From Terriglobia bacterium (lineage in GTDB: Bacteria > Acidobacteriota > Terriglobia > Bryobacterales > Bryobacteraceae), in the NCBI GenBank assembly GCA_021324185.1, contig JAJPJN010000097.1, forward strand, positions 1 to 64,000: a stretch of 64,000 nt of DNA, written 5' to 3'. Every line of letters starts with the position of its first letter. Position 1 is the stretch's first letter. Positions 10,004 through 18,956 of the stretch are shown here, piece by piece. The position numbers and the translations under genes were made by a program. Below the pieces are notes generated by a model. The model did not search any database. It was not told where the DNA came from and saw only the letters and a program-made list of their open reading frames with translations.

Positions 10004-11466
10004 CCGGAGCGCTGGAAAATCGCCATAGCGGCTAGGCCCGCAGCCACGAACCAAGCTGGCGAGGGCTCGGGAGTCGAAGCCGCCGCTGAATCGACTGTAC
10101 CAGCCGATTCCCATGTTGTAACCGTGACTTCTCCGGAATAATCCGTCACTGTGCCGGTACTCCTGTTCGTCACCGTGCCGAGGTTGACCGGAAAGTTAGT
10201 GGTGCTCGAAGCTGGGAAACCGTTATTCAGATTAGTGAAGCTTTCGCAGCCGAGAATCTTGGAATACGTTGTCGCGGCATCGACCGGATCGGTGATGATG
10301 GTGTCGCCCACGTCGTTGGCGCCGCCGCAAACCGTGCCAATGACGGAAGTCGCGGTTAAGCTGATCACTCCGGGGTCCAGGGCCGGATAGGACGGCGACC
10401 CATCTTGCGAATAGCTGCCTGAAGCTCCCAGAACGAATGGGAAATTGTAATTGAGCATTCCGTTATTTTGGAGGTATCCCAACGCGGTCAACTCCTCATC
10501 GATCGTCTTGCCATTATCCAGTGTGATTCCATCCGTCGCGTTATTGGGGTTTTGCAATAGCTGGTTGTACGTGTAGGTCTGCGGGCTCGTCGGGTAGGCC
10601 GCGTTGAAGATAGAGGAGTTCACGTTCGTTTCGATCACGATCGTGCCCAGATCGACGCCCACGATTGTGCTTGCTATCGCGGAAGGAGCCGCGAAAATGG
10701 ATGCCAAAGTCGCGCCCGCCAGCCCAATGCGACGAAGATCCATGCGCCTCATATTCAGTCCGCCCTTCTTTTTGCGTATCGCCAGGATCGCTTTGCGTAT
10801 CGCCAGGATCGCCGCCATTCCGATGCCTGTCAGAACCACGGCTTCCGGCTCGGGCGCCGTACTGTTGCCCGATTCGGTGTAGCTCACGGTTCCGGTTAGC
10901 GCCACCTCCGTGTAGCCGCGCGGATTCAGCGCTCCGTACGAACCCGCCTCCGTGTTGTTTACGATTAGCAGCAGCGTGTTCGAGCCGCCGATGTTGAAAC
11001 CCGTCGCCACGGCGCCCATCTCGGATGATGCGCCGCCGAAGCTGTAGCTGTTGTTCGGTCCTCCGTCGGTGAGCACCATGGAGCCGGCGACCGGAGCCGC
11101 CCCTCCCGCGCCGAGGTTGTACCCGTTCCCGATCTGCGTCCCATTCAGTTCGAGCACCGTGCGGTCGTCGGCTTGTAATCCGCTGAAGACGAGCGACGCG
11201 CTCGTGGTGTCCGCGGGAAGGGTGAAGGCGAAACTGGCGGTCCAAAAGCCATCAAACGCGCTGGTGCAGGTTGAACTCAGGCACGCCGATCCGTTAAAGG
11301 CGCTGATGAAGTTTCCTCCGGAGTAACCGGCATATGCTGTACCATTCGTAATGCTTTGGCTCGGGATGCCAATGGTCCACGTGCCCGTGGCGGTAGTCGC
11401 CGTAATCGTTCCCGCATAGCCGCTGGCGGCGATCAAAGCCGCCGGAAGCAGAATCATCCGAAACAT
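9895..11466 (-). CDS. Two PEP-CTERM exported proteins fused in one open frame
   Basis: A 523-residue frame that contains two complete exported proteins. Unit 1 (residues 1-238) has a signal peptide (MFRMILLPAALIAASGYAG), a beta-rich domain and a PEP-CTERM tail (PEPEAVVLTGIGMAAILAIR then KKK). Unit 2 (239-523) starts MRRMDLRRIGLAGATLASIF, a second signal peptide, and ends with TPEPSPAWFVAAGLAAMAIF followed by a basic segment and about 28 extra residues. In the family the tail is recognised by an exosortase that sorts the protein to the cell surface. The ATG at 11464-11466 has AAAGGAGGG upstream. No stop lies between the units, but AAGGGCGG stands before the second ATG (10750-10752), so separate translation is possible. 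No exosortase gene is in the window. Confidence 0.7.
   Translation of the reverse strand: MFRMILLPAALIAASGYAGTITATTATGTWTIGIPSQSITNGTAYAGYSGGNFISAFNGSACLSSTCTSAFDGFWTASFAFTLPADTTSASLVFSGLQADDRTVLELNGTQIGNGYNLGAGGAAPVAGSMVLTDGGPNNSYSFGGASSEMGAVATGFNIGGSNTLLLIVNNTEAGSYGALNPRGYTEVALTGTVSYTESGNSTAPEPEAVVLTGIGMAAILAIRKAILAIRKKKGGLNMRRMDLRRIGLAGATLASIFAAPSAIASTIVGVDLGTIVIETNVNSSIFNAAYPTSPQTYTYNQLLQNPNNATDGITLDNGKTIDEELTALGYLQNNGMLNYNFPFVLGASGSYSQDGSPSYPALDPGVISLTATSVIGTVCGGANDVGDTIITDPVDAATTYSKILGCESFTNLNNGFPASSTTNFPVNLGTVTNRSTGTVTDYSGEVTVTTWESAGTVDSAAASTPEPSPAWFVAAGLAAMAIFQRSGYFFRFFRTGAAPGSGSENKSSVRSVLNFTESENIS
10753..10768 (-). promoter_or_regulatory. Internal ribosome-binding site before second PEP-CTERM unit
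   Basis: On the minus strand AAGGGCGG precedes ATG 10750-10752 by about 7 nt. The ATG opens a clear second signal peptide, so this site may initiate the second protein independently of the upstream reading frame. Confidence 0.45.
10771..10812 (-). repeat. 21-bp perfect tandem duplication in PEP-CTERM tail
   Basis: Two adjacent identical 21-bp units (10771-10791 and 10792-10812) encode the repeated heptapeptide AILAIRK-AILAIRK at the cytoplasmic end of the first PEP-CTERM segment. The duplication keeps frame and lengthens the hydrophobic/basic tail. Confidence 0.95.
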
Positions 11467-11544
11467 TCGAGTGAAGCCCTCCTTTACAGATTCTGCGGGC
11501 GAGGGCGCTTTTTGGGAAGTAGCACGGCGTAACGCGCTCGCGCG

Positions 11545-11568
11545 GTTACGGTAACAGTTACGGTAACA
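11545..11568. promoter_or_regulatory. Tandem palindromic operator candidate GTTACGGTAAC x2
   Basis: The 12-mer GTTACGGTAACA is repeated twice without a gap. Each copy contains the palindrome GTTAC-G-GTAAC (11545-11555 and 11557-11567), so the dyads are spaced 12 bp, about one helical turn. A further half-site GTAAC lies at 11529-11533. The block sits in the divergent intergenic region, 78 bp before the PEP-CTERM start and 14 bp before the first possible start of the TPR regulator, where a repressor or activator dimer pair would be expected. Confidence 0.5.
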
Positions 11569-11582
11569 GCGCTTAAGATTCA

Positions 11583-13451
11583 ATGTGGTACAATCTTTTC
11601 ATCGTGGGCGGTCCCGCAGGTATTTCGCGTGATTCGTCCGTGGACGCCGAAGCGGTCCGGCGGCAGGTGGACTCGATTCTCGCCAGCCCGGGGTTCGGCG
11701 CCACGGAACGGCGCGGCCGTCTTCTCCGATACCTGGTCGAAAAAGCCCTCGCCGGCGAACCGGTCAAGGAGTATGGGATCGGCGTCGACGTTTTCGATAA
11801 GCCGATCGATTACGATCCGCGCCTCGATCCTTCCGTGCGCGTCGAAATCGGGCGCCTCCGCGCCAGGCTGAGCGATTACTACTCGATGACGGCAAGCGCG
11901 CCGATTCTTATCGAGATTTCCAAGGGCAGCTATGCGCCCGTTTTTGAGACGAAGCCTCCCGTGGCGCTCGTTGCCGAACCGGTCCAGCAGCCTCGCGAAA
12001 TTCAGCCGCCGCACGGGCAGGTATCGCGATGGATGATGGCCGCGTTCGCCGGTGTGTTGTTGCTCGCGACGATTTGGTTATGGCGTCTGGCGCCGTCGCA
12101 TGGGCGGATCGAATCCATTGTGGTGCTGCCGTTCGCGAATCTTACCGGCGATTCACGAAATGACTATCTGGCCGACGGCGCCACCGAACAGCTCACCGAC
12201 GCTTTGTCTCAAGTTTCCACGCTCCGGGTCGTCGCCAGGACTTCGGCATTCCAGTTCAAGGGGAAAAACGCCGATATTCGCGAAATCGGCCGTAAAGTGA
12301 ACGCGGATGCCGTCATAGAAGGAAGCATTTTACGCATCGATCAGAAGCTGCGGCTGACGGTGCAGATCAATCGCTCTCGCGACGGTTATCACATCTTCTC
12401 GCGAGTTTTCGAAGGCAGCGCGACGGAGCTGGGGCGCCTGGAAAATGAAATGACCGCTCCGGTGATCTCCGCCGTTCGCCCGGGGGCGGCCGTCGCGAAG
12501 AAGCCCAACCCCGATCCGCGAGCCTACGATCTGTTCCTGAAAGCGAGAGCCTACCGCGGCGACGGCACCCGCGCCGCGTCCGATCAGGCGATCGCGTATC
12601 TGCATCAGGCGATCGAGCGCGATCCCCGGTACGCGGACGCCTACGCCGCCCTCGCCGGTGTCTATTCCGCGGACGCCTTAAACCTTGCGTCGGATCCTAT
12701 CGATTACGCCAATCAGGCCAAAGCCGCCGCGGAAAAAGCGCTCGACTTCGATCCGCAATCGAGCGCCGCTTACGCCGCCCTGGGTTCGATGGACAGCTTG
12801 GTTTTGCTCGATTGGAAGCGCGGAGAACAGGAGCTTCGCAAAGCCGTCGCGCTGATGCCGCAGAGCGCGTTCGCCCATGGCCGGTTGGGCCTGGTTTTGA
12901 GCGCGCAAGGTCGATTTTCGGAGGCGATTCCGGAACTGCAGAAAGCGGCGGATCTCGATCCGCTGGTCGCGGCGCCGGCCGTTTCACTGGGACTCGTCTA
13001 TTTCATGTCGCGAAATTACGACGAGGCGCTGCGGCGCTTCACCGAAGCGCGCGATCTGCATCCGGAGGTGGTGATCGTCCACGCCTATATCGGGTTGGCC
13101 TACGAAGCGAAGGGGCAGGTCGATCAAGCCATGCAGGAATACAAAATCGTGGAGGCGAAGTCGCCCGACGCCGCGCGCGTCTTCACCGCCCATCTTCTCG
13201 CCGCGACTGGCGCGCGCGCCGAGGCGATGGCATTGCTCAAGCGGATGGAACAGCCGACCGGCGAACCGCCCAATGCATTCGACATCGCCGCCGTCTACGC
13301 CGCTCTCGGCGATAAAGATTCCGCGTTCCAATGGCTGGATCAAGCCTACCAGCGCCGCATCGTGTGGTTCCTGAAAGTCCACCCCTTTCTCGATTCGCTG
13401 CGCGGCGATCCGCGATTTGGCTCGCTGCTGCGCAAAGCGGCGCTGGAATAA
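11583..13451 (+). CDS. Membrane TPR regulator-like protein with FlgO/TolB-like domain
   Basis: A 622-residue protein of a type frequent in Acidobacteria. Residues 20-120 form an N-terminal domain (SPGFGATERRGRLLRYLVEK, DPRLDPSVRVEIGRLRARL) whose last helix resembles an OmpR-type winged-helix recognition helix. A single membrane helix follows at about 150-168, then a TolB/FlgO-like domain (IVVLPFANLTGD, about 178-290) and TPR repeats to the C-terminus (for example AFAHGRLGLVLSAQGRFSEA). This suggests a membrane-bound sensor-regulator with an extracytoplasmic TPR part. The start is uncertain: ATG 11583 overlaps a TACAAT -10-like hexamer at 11588-11593, so GTG 11604 or GTG 11640 may be the true start. 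It is divergent from the PEP-CTERM gene and shares the tandem operator with it. Confidence 0.75.
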   Translation: MWYNLFIVGGPAGISRDSSVDAEAVRRQVDSILASPGFGATERRGRLLRYLVEKALAGEPVKEYGIGVDVFDKPIDYDPRLDPSVRVEIGRLRARLSDYYSMTASAPILIEISKGSYAPVFETKPPVALVAEPVQQPREIQPPHGQVSRWMMAAFAGVLLLATIWLWRLAPSHGRIESIVVLPFANLTGDSRNDYLADGATEQLTDALSQVSTLRVVARTSAFQFKGKNADIREIGRKVNADAVIEGSILRIDQKLRLTVQINRSRDGYHIFSRVFEGSATELGRLENEMTAPVISAVRPGAAVAKKPNPDPRAYDLFLKARAYRGDGTRAASDQAIAYLHQAIERDPRYADAYAALAGVYSADALNLASDPIDYANQAKAAAEKALDFDPQSSAAYAALGSMDSLVLLDWKRGEQELRKAVALMPQSAFAHGRLGLVLSAQGRFSEAIPELQKAADLDPLVAAPAVSLGLVYFMSRNYDEALRRFTEARDLHPEVVIVHAYIGLAYEAKGQVDQAMQEYKIVEAKSPDAARVFTAHLLAATGARAEAMALLKRMEQPTGEPPNAFDIAAVYAALGDKDSAFQWLDQAYQRRIVWFLKVHPFLDSLRGDPRFGSLLRKAALE

Positions 13452-13594
13452 CGAGCTTTAGCGGCTTTTTTTTGCGCGGAACGCGCGCCTGATCTTCTCG
13501 CTTCATTCAACGCGATCGCGACGGCCTGCTTGCGGCTCTTCACTTTTTTCTTGCCGCCCGATTTGAGCTTCCCATGCTTGCATTCGTGCATCAC
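13346..13594 (-). CDS. Small basic DUF6496-like protein
   Basis: The N-terminal part reads MHECKHGKLKSGGKKKVKSR then KQAVAIALNEARRSGARS, which matches the DUF6496 pattern (MHEFKHGxLxSGS..KxVxxRKQAIAIALSEAR). Start codons GTG 13592-13594 and ATG 13589-13591 are adjacent; either could serve. Family members normally end soon after the lysine-rich KKAAKAR block, whereas this frame reads on for about 30 residues antisense into the end of the TPR gene, so its stop was probably lost. The function of the family is unknown. Confidence 0.6.
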   Translation of the reverse strand: MMHECKHGKLKSGGKKKVKSRKQAVAIALNEARRSGARSAQKKAAKARYSSAALRSSEPNRGSPRSESRKGWTFRNHTMRRW

Positions 13595-13633
13595 CTTGCT
13601 GACTTTGCCCCGTCCACACGATGATTTCTTGTT

Positions 13634-13876
13634 GCAGGCATAGTCATCGGCAACGGAATGGTCGGTATCAAGACCTACGATCCGCTGACGCTTGCCGCAG
13701 TGGTTGTTCTGCTGGCCGTGGTGGGGCTGGCGGCATGTTATGTTCCATCGATTCGCGCCACACGCGTCGATCCGTTAGTTTCACTGCGGTATGAACGATG
13801 GAAAAAAGTGCCTCAAAAAAAGCAAATGCGGCCCACAACGCCTCAACGTTGTGGCCGCACTAACTTTGAACTGTAA
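13634..13876 (+). pseudogene. C-terminal fragment of a MacB/FtsX-type ABC transporter permease
   Basis: The frame gives VAGIVIGNGMVGIKTYDPLT, a hydrophobic helix (LAAVVVLLAVVGLAACYVPS) and IRATRVDPLVSLRYE, the usual last helix and ending of acidobacterial FtsX/MacB-like permeases. Everything before the last helix is missing. The normal end (LRYE) is followed by read-through into unrelated sequence that includes the neighbouring terminator hairpin. Confidence 0.75.
13811..13859 (-). terminator. Rho-independent terminator of the small peptide gene
   Basis: A hairpin at 13827-13859 pairs TGCGGCC(C)ACAACG with CGTTGTGGCCGCA, with one bulged C and a six-base loop. On the minus strand it is followed by TTTGCTTTTTTT. 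It lies 29 bp beyond the stop of the 57-residue gene. Confidence 0.8.
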
Positions 13877-13887
13877 GCCGGTCGAGC

Positions 13888-14061
13888 TTAGTTGCTGGTG
13901 GTTGTGCTCGCCGTGCTGCTCTTGCTCTTCTTGCTCCGCTTGCTCTTCTTGGTGCTCTTCATGGTGTTAGTGTCGGTGCTGCTCGTCGACGTGTTCTGAG
14001 CGAAAACCACCGTACCTGACAGCATGGACAGGCCAAGGGCGGCGATCATGATCTTCTTCAT
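13888..14061 (-). CDS. Small secreted Ser/Thr/Lys-rich peptide, 57 residues
   Basis: ATG 14059-14061 is preceded by AGGAG at 9 nt (AGGAGATATCTCGA), a strong ribosome site, and the gene ends at TAA 13888-13890. The product has a clear signal peptide (MKKIMIAALGLSMLSGTVVF, cleavage after A-Q) and a mature part of about 35 residues made almost only of Ser, Thr, Lys and Asn, including MKSTKKSKRSKKSKSS. This resembles the short MxKDx-repeat exported proteins in style, without the exact repeat. It has its own terminator downstream, so it is likely a strongly expressed single gene. Its function is unknown; a polycationic wall- or polymer-binding peptide is possible. Confidence 0.75.
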   Translation of the reverse strand: MKKIMIAALGLSMLSGTVVFAQNTSTSSTDTNTMKSTKKSKRSKKSKSSTASTTTSN

Positions 14062-14089
14062 TCGAGATATCTCCTAATTTTTTAGTGAT

Positions 14090-14103
14090 AGCACTTTCGT
14101 GCT
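14090..14103. promoter_or_regulatory. Short inverted repeat upstream of the small peptide gene
   Basis: AGCAC-TTTC-GTGCT lies 29 bp before the start codon of the 57-residue peptide. It is either the start of a structured leader or a small operator; there is no T-run after it on either strand. Confidence 0.3.
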
Positions 14104-14228
14104 CTCAGAGAGTATCTTGGCAGACCAATAGTGAAGGAGTCCTGAAAAGCACATTAAACTGGTCTTAATGTTGGCATAAAGTGCGCCAATGGAGCCTTTG
14201 CAAACTTTTACAAATCAATAGTTTGAGT

Positions 14229-16082
14229 TCATAGGCGGCAGATGAGCAGCTCGCGCTCATAGACCATTTCGGGGGGGAGATGGTCGTGCAGGTCGATGAA
14301 CAATTCCTCATGGCCGATGACTTCATTGCGCCACTCGCTGCGGTGGAAGGCTTGCAGTTCCTCGAACTTTTCCATGGGAAAGTCCAGACCGTTCCAGTCG
14401 ATATCTTCGTAACGGGGGACCCAGCCAATGGGGGTTTCCTTCCCGGCCGCTTGGCTGTTGGCGCGATCCACGATCCACTTCAGCACGCGCATGTTCTGGC
14501 TGAAGCCCGGCCAAATGAATTTTCCGTCCGCATCTTTACGGAACCAGTTCACATGGAAAATGCGGGGCGTGACACTGAGCGAGCGCTGCATGGTGAGCCA
14601 GTGCCGGAAGTAATCGCCCATGTGATAACCGCAGAAGGGCAGCATGGCCATGGGATCGCGTCTGACTCGCCCCACGGCGCCCGCGGCTGCGGCGGTGGTT
14701 TCCGATCCCATGGTCGCGCCGACGTAGACTCCGGCGCTCCAGTTAAAGGCCTGGTAAACCAGGGGAGTGGTGGAGGCGCGGCGTCCACCGAAGATGAAGG
14801 CGCTGATCGGGACGCCCTGCGGATCTTCCCAGGCCGGATCGATGGACGGGCATTGCGATGCGGGGGCAGTAAAGCGCGCATTGGGATGGGCGGCTTTACG
14901 GCCGGTTTCTTTTCCGATTTTGGGAGTCCACTTGTTTCCCTGCCAGTCCCAACACTCGGCGGGCGGCTCGTCGGTGAGGCCTTCCCACCAGACGCCGCCG
15001 TCCGGGGTGAGGGCCACATTGGTGAAGATCGTGTTGCGCGACAAGGTGGCAATCGCGTTAGGATTCGTTTTCGGAGAAGTTCCCGGGGCAACGCCGAAAA
15101 AACCGGCTTCGGGGTTGATGGCGCGCAGTTGCCCGTTGGCGTCGGGCCGTATCCAGGCGATATCGTCGCCCACGGTCCAGATCTTCCAGCCTTCGAATCC
15201 CTTGGGCGGAATCATCATGGCGAGGTTGGTCTTGCCGCAGGCGCTGGGAAAAGCTGCCGCTACATATGTCTTCTGTCCCTCTGGCGATTCCACGCCCAGG
15301 ATTAACATGTGCTCCGCCATCCAGCCCTCATCGCGAGCGATGTTGGAGGCGATGCGCAGTGCAAAACATTTTTTGCCGAGCAGCGCGTTGCCGCCATAGC
15401 CGGAGCCGTAAGACCAGATCTCGCGGGTTTCGGGAAAATGCACGATGTACTTTTCCGGATTGCATGGCCAGGGCACATCCTCTTCGCCGGGCGCGAGCGG
15501 CGCGCCGACGCTGTGTACGCAGGGGACGACGCGCTTTACGTCCTTGTCAATTTCGCGGAAAACAGGCAGGCCGATGCGGGCCATGATGCGCATATTGACC
15601 ACCACGTAGGGCGAATCCGTCAGCTCGACGCCGATCTGCGAAAACGGCGAATCGATGGGTCCCATGCTGAACGGCAGCACGTACATGGTGCGCCCGCGCA
15701 TGCAGCCGCGAAACAGCGATTTCAGTTTGCGGCGCATCTCGAAGGGATTCACCCAGTTGTTTGTGGGACCGGCGTTGTCTTTCGAGAGCGAGCAGATAAA
15801 GGTGCGGTCCTCTACGCGGGCGACGTCGCTCGCATCCGAGCGCGCGTAATAGCAATTCGGCCACAGCTTCTGGTTGAGCTTGATAAACGTGCCCTTTGCC
15901 ACCATTTCGGCGCATAAGGACTCGTTTTCTTCCTCCGATCCGTCGACCCAGTGAATTGCCGCGGGCCGCATCAGATCGGCCATTTTTTCCACCCAGCGAA
16001 TGAGGTGTTTATTGGTACTGGGCGGGGTTTCGACCGCGCGAGCCTTACGGCTTCTGGGAACCGCTAACGTGGAGGATTTCAT
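14229..16082 (-). CDS. pckG: Phosphoenolpyruvate carboxykinase (GTP)
   Basis: PckG converts oxaloacetate and GTP to phosphoenolpyruvate, CO2 and GDP, the entry step of gluconeogenesis. The 617-residue protein has the GTP-type kinase-1 loop FPSACGKTN at residues 278-286, the metal site [26 protein letters not shown] and the C-terminal RVLKWIVDR. Its length fits GTP-dependent, not ATP-dependent, enzymes. The start gives [20 protein letters not shown], a slightly long N-terminus. It is divergent from glpX with a very short gap, so the two gluconeogenic genes may share control. Confidence 0.95.
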   Translation of the reverse strand: MKSSTLAVPRSRKARAVETPPSTNKHLIRWVEKMADLMRPAAIHWVDGSEEENESLCAEMVAKGTFIKLNQKLWPNCYYARSDASDVARVEDRTFICSLSKDNAGPTNNWVNPFEMRRKLKSLFRGCMRGRTMYVLPFSMGPIDSPFSQIGVELTDSPYVVVNMRIMARIGLPVFREIDKDVKRVVPCVHSVGAPLAPGEEDVPWPCNPEKYIVHFPETREIWSYGSGYGGNALLGKKCFALRIASNIARDEGWMAEHMLILGVESPEGQKTYVAAAFPSACGKTNLAMMIPPKGFEGWKIWTVGDDIAWIRPDANGQLRAINPEAGFFGVAPGTSPKTNPNAIATLSRNTIFTNVALTPDGGVWWEGLTDEPPAECWDWQGNKWTPKIGKETGRKAAHPNARFTAPASQCPSIDPAWEDPQGVPISAFIFGGRRASTTPLVYQAFNWSAGVYVGATMGSETTAAAAGAVGRVRRDPMAMLPFCGYHMGDYFRHWLTMQRSLSVTPRIFHVNWFRKDADGKFIWPGFSQNMRVLKWIVDRANSQAAGKETPIGWVPRYEDIDWNGLDFPMEKFEELQAFHRSEWRNEVIGHEELFIDLHDHLPPEMVYERELLICRL

Positions 16083-16114
16083 AGCTGCGATTTTACAGAA
16101 TGGAGGGTGGCTGT

Positions 16115-17170
16115 ATGGTGGGTGATACTGAGCAGGTGGCCATGTTGCACACTTCAGCTATTTCCAACGATTCCGAAACTAATCTGGAACGCGATCTTTC
16201 CTCACACTTTGTGCGGGTGGTAGAAGAAGCCGCGGTGGCGAGCGCCCGGACGATGGGTATTGGCGACCGCAAGCGCTCCGATCAAGCCGCCGTCCAGGCG
16301 ATGCGCCAAGCCTTCGAAACTGTTCCGATCAACGGCAATATCGTGATCGGCGAAGGCGAACGCGACGAAGCTCCGATGCTGTACATCGGCGAGCGCGTGG
16401 GCATGCCGTCTCAGAACGGCCGCGAGTTTCCCGGCGTTGACATCGCGGTGGATCCGTTAGAAGGAACGAATCTGTGCGCCACCGGCGCACCGAATGCGAT
16501 TGCCGTGCTGGCGGCTTCGGAACCCGGCGGGCTGCTGCACGCGCCGGATTGTTATATGGAAAAGATCGTTGCCGGGCCGGCGTGCCGTGGCGCTTTGGAT
16601 CTGGATGCGCCGGTGTCGCAAAATCTGAAGTCTATTGCGAGGCGACTGGACCGCGACGTGAAAGATCTGACCGTCATTGTATTGGACCGGCCGCGTCACC
16701 AGCAGCTTATTGAAGACATCCGCCGCGAAGGCGCGCGCATCCGGCTGATTGGGGATGGTGATCTTTCAGCAGCCATTGCGGTGGCGGTTCGCGGTAATGG
16801 TGTTCATGCGGTGATGGGAATCGGCGGCGCGCCGGAAGGTGTGCTGGCGGCTGCTGCGATGCGCTGCCTGCACGGCGAAATGGTAGGGCGGCTGGTGATC
16901 GACACGCCGGAGCTGGAGGAGCGCGTGGCACGCATGGGGATTAAGAATCCGAAGCGCATCTACACTGCCGGCGACCTCGCCATGGGAACGCACATTGTCT
17001 TTGCTGCCTGCGGGGTGACGGATGGGGCTCTTCTACGCGGCGTGCGGTTCTTCGGGGAAGGCTACCGGACGCATACACTGCTGATGACGTCGAGCCATAA
17101 CAGCGTCCGGTTTATTGATGCCGTACACATGACCCGCAAACCCGGCCCGCGCGGGGTTCGACTGTATTAA
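16115..17170 (+). CDS. glpX: Class II fructose-1,6-bisphosphatase
   Basis: GlpX hydrolyses fructose-1,6-bisphosphate to fructose-6-phosphate in gluconeogenesis. The 351-residue protein shows the family metal and substrate motifs [23 protein letters not shown] and the C-terminal [13 protein letters not shown] 16115 was chosen because GGAGGG (16102-16107) stands 7 nt before it; ATG 16100 and ATG 16142 are alternatives in the same frame. The gene is divergent from pckG, with 32 bp between the start codons. Confidence 0.92.
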   Translation: MVGDTEQVAMLHTSAISNDSETNLERDLSSHFVRVVEEAAVASARTMGIGDRKRSDQAAVQAMRQAFETVPINGNIVIGEGERDEAPMLYIGERVGMPSQNGREFPGVDIAVDPLEGTNLCATGAPNAIAVLAASEPGGLLHAPDCYMEKIVAGPACRGALDLDAPVSQNLKSIARRLDRDVKDLTVIVLDRPRHQQLIEDIRREGARIRLIGDGDLSAAIAVAVRGNGVHAVMGIGGAPEGVLAAAAMRCLHGEMVGRLVIDTPELEERVARMGIKNPKRIYTAGDLAMGTHIVFAACGVTDGALLRGVRFFGEGYRTHTLLMTSSHNSVRFIDAVHMTRKPGPRGVRLY

Positions 17171-17180
17171 ACGAGCTCTA

Positions 17181-18845
17181 CTAAACCAGCGAATCTTCTT
17201 CTTCGTGCTCCTCGCGAAGCTGCGTTTCGCTCATAAGCCCGAGGTGACGGAGCACGCGGCGCACTTTCTTTGGCGAGACCGACAGCTTATTGGCAACGCG
17301 CGATACTTTTCTGCCTTCGTGTTCCCAGACGCGCCGGATCACCAGCTCTTCAAAATCGGCCACCACGTCCTGCAATGACTTGCTGCCGACCTCGCCTTGC
17401 GACCAGGCTCTCAGGTTTGGGTCTTCAATCCCGGCATATAGAATACGGGCGCGCAGGAGTTCGACCTCCTGCCAGAGCGCGTCGTGGCGATCGTGATCGA
17501 GAAAGGCTTCCGCTCTATCGCAGCAGGCGCGCGCGGCCTCGGTGTTGTTGAAGAACCCGTTCACCTGCGTGGCTCCGAGACAGATATGCGCCTGTGCCTG
17601 CAAGCGCCGGCTCTCTGTGCGTTCGCCTAAATCCACCGCCTCGCGTGCGCAATCATGCGCGAGTTGTGCGTAGCGGCTGAAATCCGCGCCCTCTCCGATC
17701 TGCTCTTCGTAGCGGGCATTGGCAATCATGGCCTCGACGATCCGGGCGCGGCACATCAGCAGATAATCGGTCTTTCTGGCGCCCAGTTGGAAGGCTTCGG
17801 CGGCGCGTTGTTCGGCTTCGTCCAGATCGCCCAGATCGAGATGAATGTGCGCCAGGCTCACGTCGACATTGCCAGCGCCGTGATGATTACCCGCGCGTTT
17901 ATAGATGGCATCGGCTTCTGCCAGATCGGCCTGGGCATTGCGAAGCAGCTCGTGCATTCGCTCCAGTTGCCCGGCCTGGCCGCTGCGATCGCCATCGCGG
18001 CCGCCGGCGGTTTTTCCGGAGCGTAGCCGCTCGTACCGGGCATCGAGACTGCGGCGCAACTGCAGAGCCATAAAACGTTTCGCCTGCGCGATGTTGGTCA
18101 GCGAACGGGCTAAATAACCTTCGAGCGCCGGCCGTTTCTTGAACAGATCGATGGATGATTCGAAATAGCGGACGGCGTGATCGTAGCGGCCTTCGCGCAG
18201 GGCAATGCGTCCATAGGTGGATTGGATATTGCCGAGGGTGATGAGATCGTCCGTGTTGCGGAGGACGGCTTCGGCATCCTGCAGGATTTTGATCGCCTCT
18301 TTGGTCCGGCCTTTTTGAAAATGCAGCCAGCTTTCGAGCGTGCGCACGACGGCGGCAAGATAGGGCAGCCCGTTTCCGCTGGCTAGATCGAAGCCACGCT
18401 TTGTCACTTCGAGCGCCTGATCGTACTCGCCCGCTTTGCGCAGGCAGCGCGCTTTCCACAAAGTCGCGACGGCGGAATTGCGCGTGTCTTCCAGATCTTC
18501 GGCAATCTTCAGTGCCGCGTCGAGATGGCGGAGGGCCTCATTGAGGTCTTCGCGGCGCATGGCCAGGAGGGCTTCGGCCAAGCGAACATGCACGTAGGCT
18601 GCAAGCGGGATGCGGGAGCGCTCCGGGGCTGAAAAGCGCGCAAGCACACGGGCCAGCAGCCCGTTATCTTCGAAGCCGACGTCTACCCATTGCGCGAGCG
18701 TTCCGGCTGACCAGCCTGCCAGTGGGTCTGCTGTATCCAGATCTTCGAAGAGCCGGATGTTTTCGGCGAGCAGCGCAATGCCAGCCGATATCTGCCGCTC
18801 CTGTATGTATTTCTGAAGTTCCTGCAAAAGTTGGGGGCGGGTCAT
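17181..18845 (-). CDS. TPR protein with C-terminal Fis-type helix-turn-helix
   Basis: A 554-residue cytoplasmic protein. Residues about 60-480 are tandem TPR-like helices (ALRHLDAALKIAEDLEDTRN, LGNIQSTYGRIALREGRYDH). The last 65 residues (VVADFEELVIRRVWEHEGRK, then VSRVANKLSVSPKKVRRVLR) form a Fis-type helix-turn-helix like the DNA-binding end of NtrC-family activators, here without an AAA+ domain. It may be a regulator that senses a partner through its TPR part. It converges on glpX with a 10-bp gap. Its target is unknown. Confidence 0.75.
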   Translation of the reverse strand: MTRPQLLQELQKYIQERQISAGIALLAENIRLFEDLDTADPLAGWSAGTLAQWVDVGFEDNGLLARVLARFSAPERSRIPLAAYVHVRLAEALLAMRREDLNEALRHLDAALKIAEDLEDTRNSAVATLWKARCLRKAGEYDQALEVTKRGFDLASGNGLPYLAAVVRTLESWLHFQKGRTKEAIKILQDAEAVLRNTDDLITLGNIQSTYGRIALREGRYDHAVRYFESSIDLFKKRPALEGYLARSLTNIAQAKRFMALQLRRSLDARYERLRSGKTAGGRDGDRSGQAGQLERMHELLRNAQADLAEADAIYKRAGNHHGAGNVDVSLAHIHLDLGDLDEAEQRAAEAFQLGARKTDYLLMCRARIVEAMIANARYEEQIGEGADFSRYAQLAHDCAREAVDLGERTESRRLQAQAHICLGATQVNGFFNNTEAARACCDRAEAFLDHDRHDALWQEVELLRARILYAGIEDPNLRAWSQGEVGSKSLQDVVADFEELVIRRVWEHEGRKVSRVANKLSVSPKKVRRVLRHLGLMSETQLREEHEEEDSLV

Positions 18846-18956
18846 GTTGGCTCTAACAATCCTAGACTAGACCATTCCGGCACGGACACCTGGTCCGCAT
18901 CGGACGAGTCAGGTTGAAGCAGGGCCTAAAATCCAGCAAACTTGTAACCGGACGCG

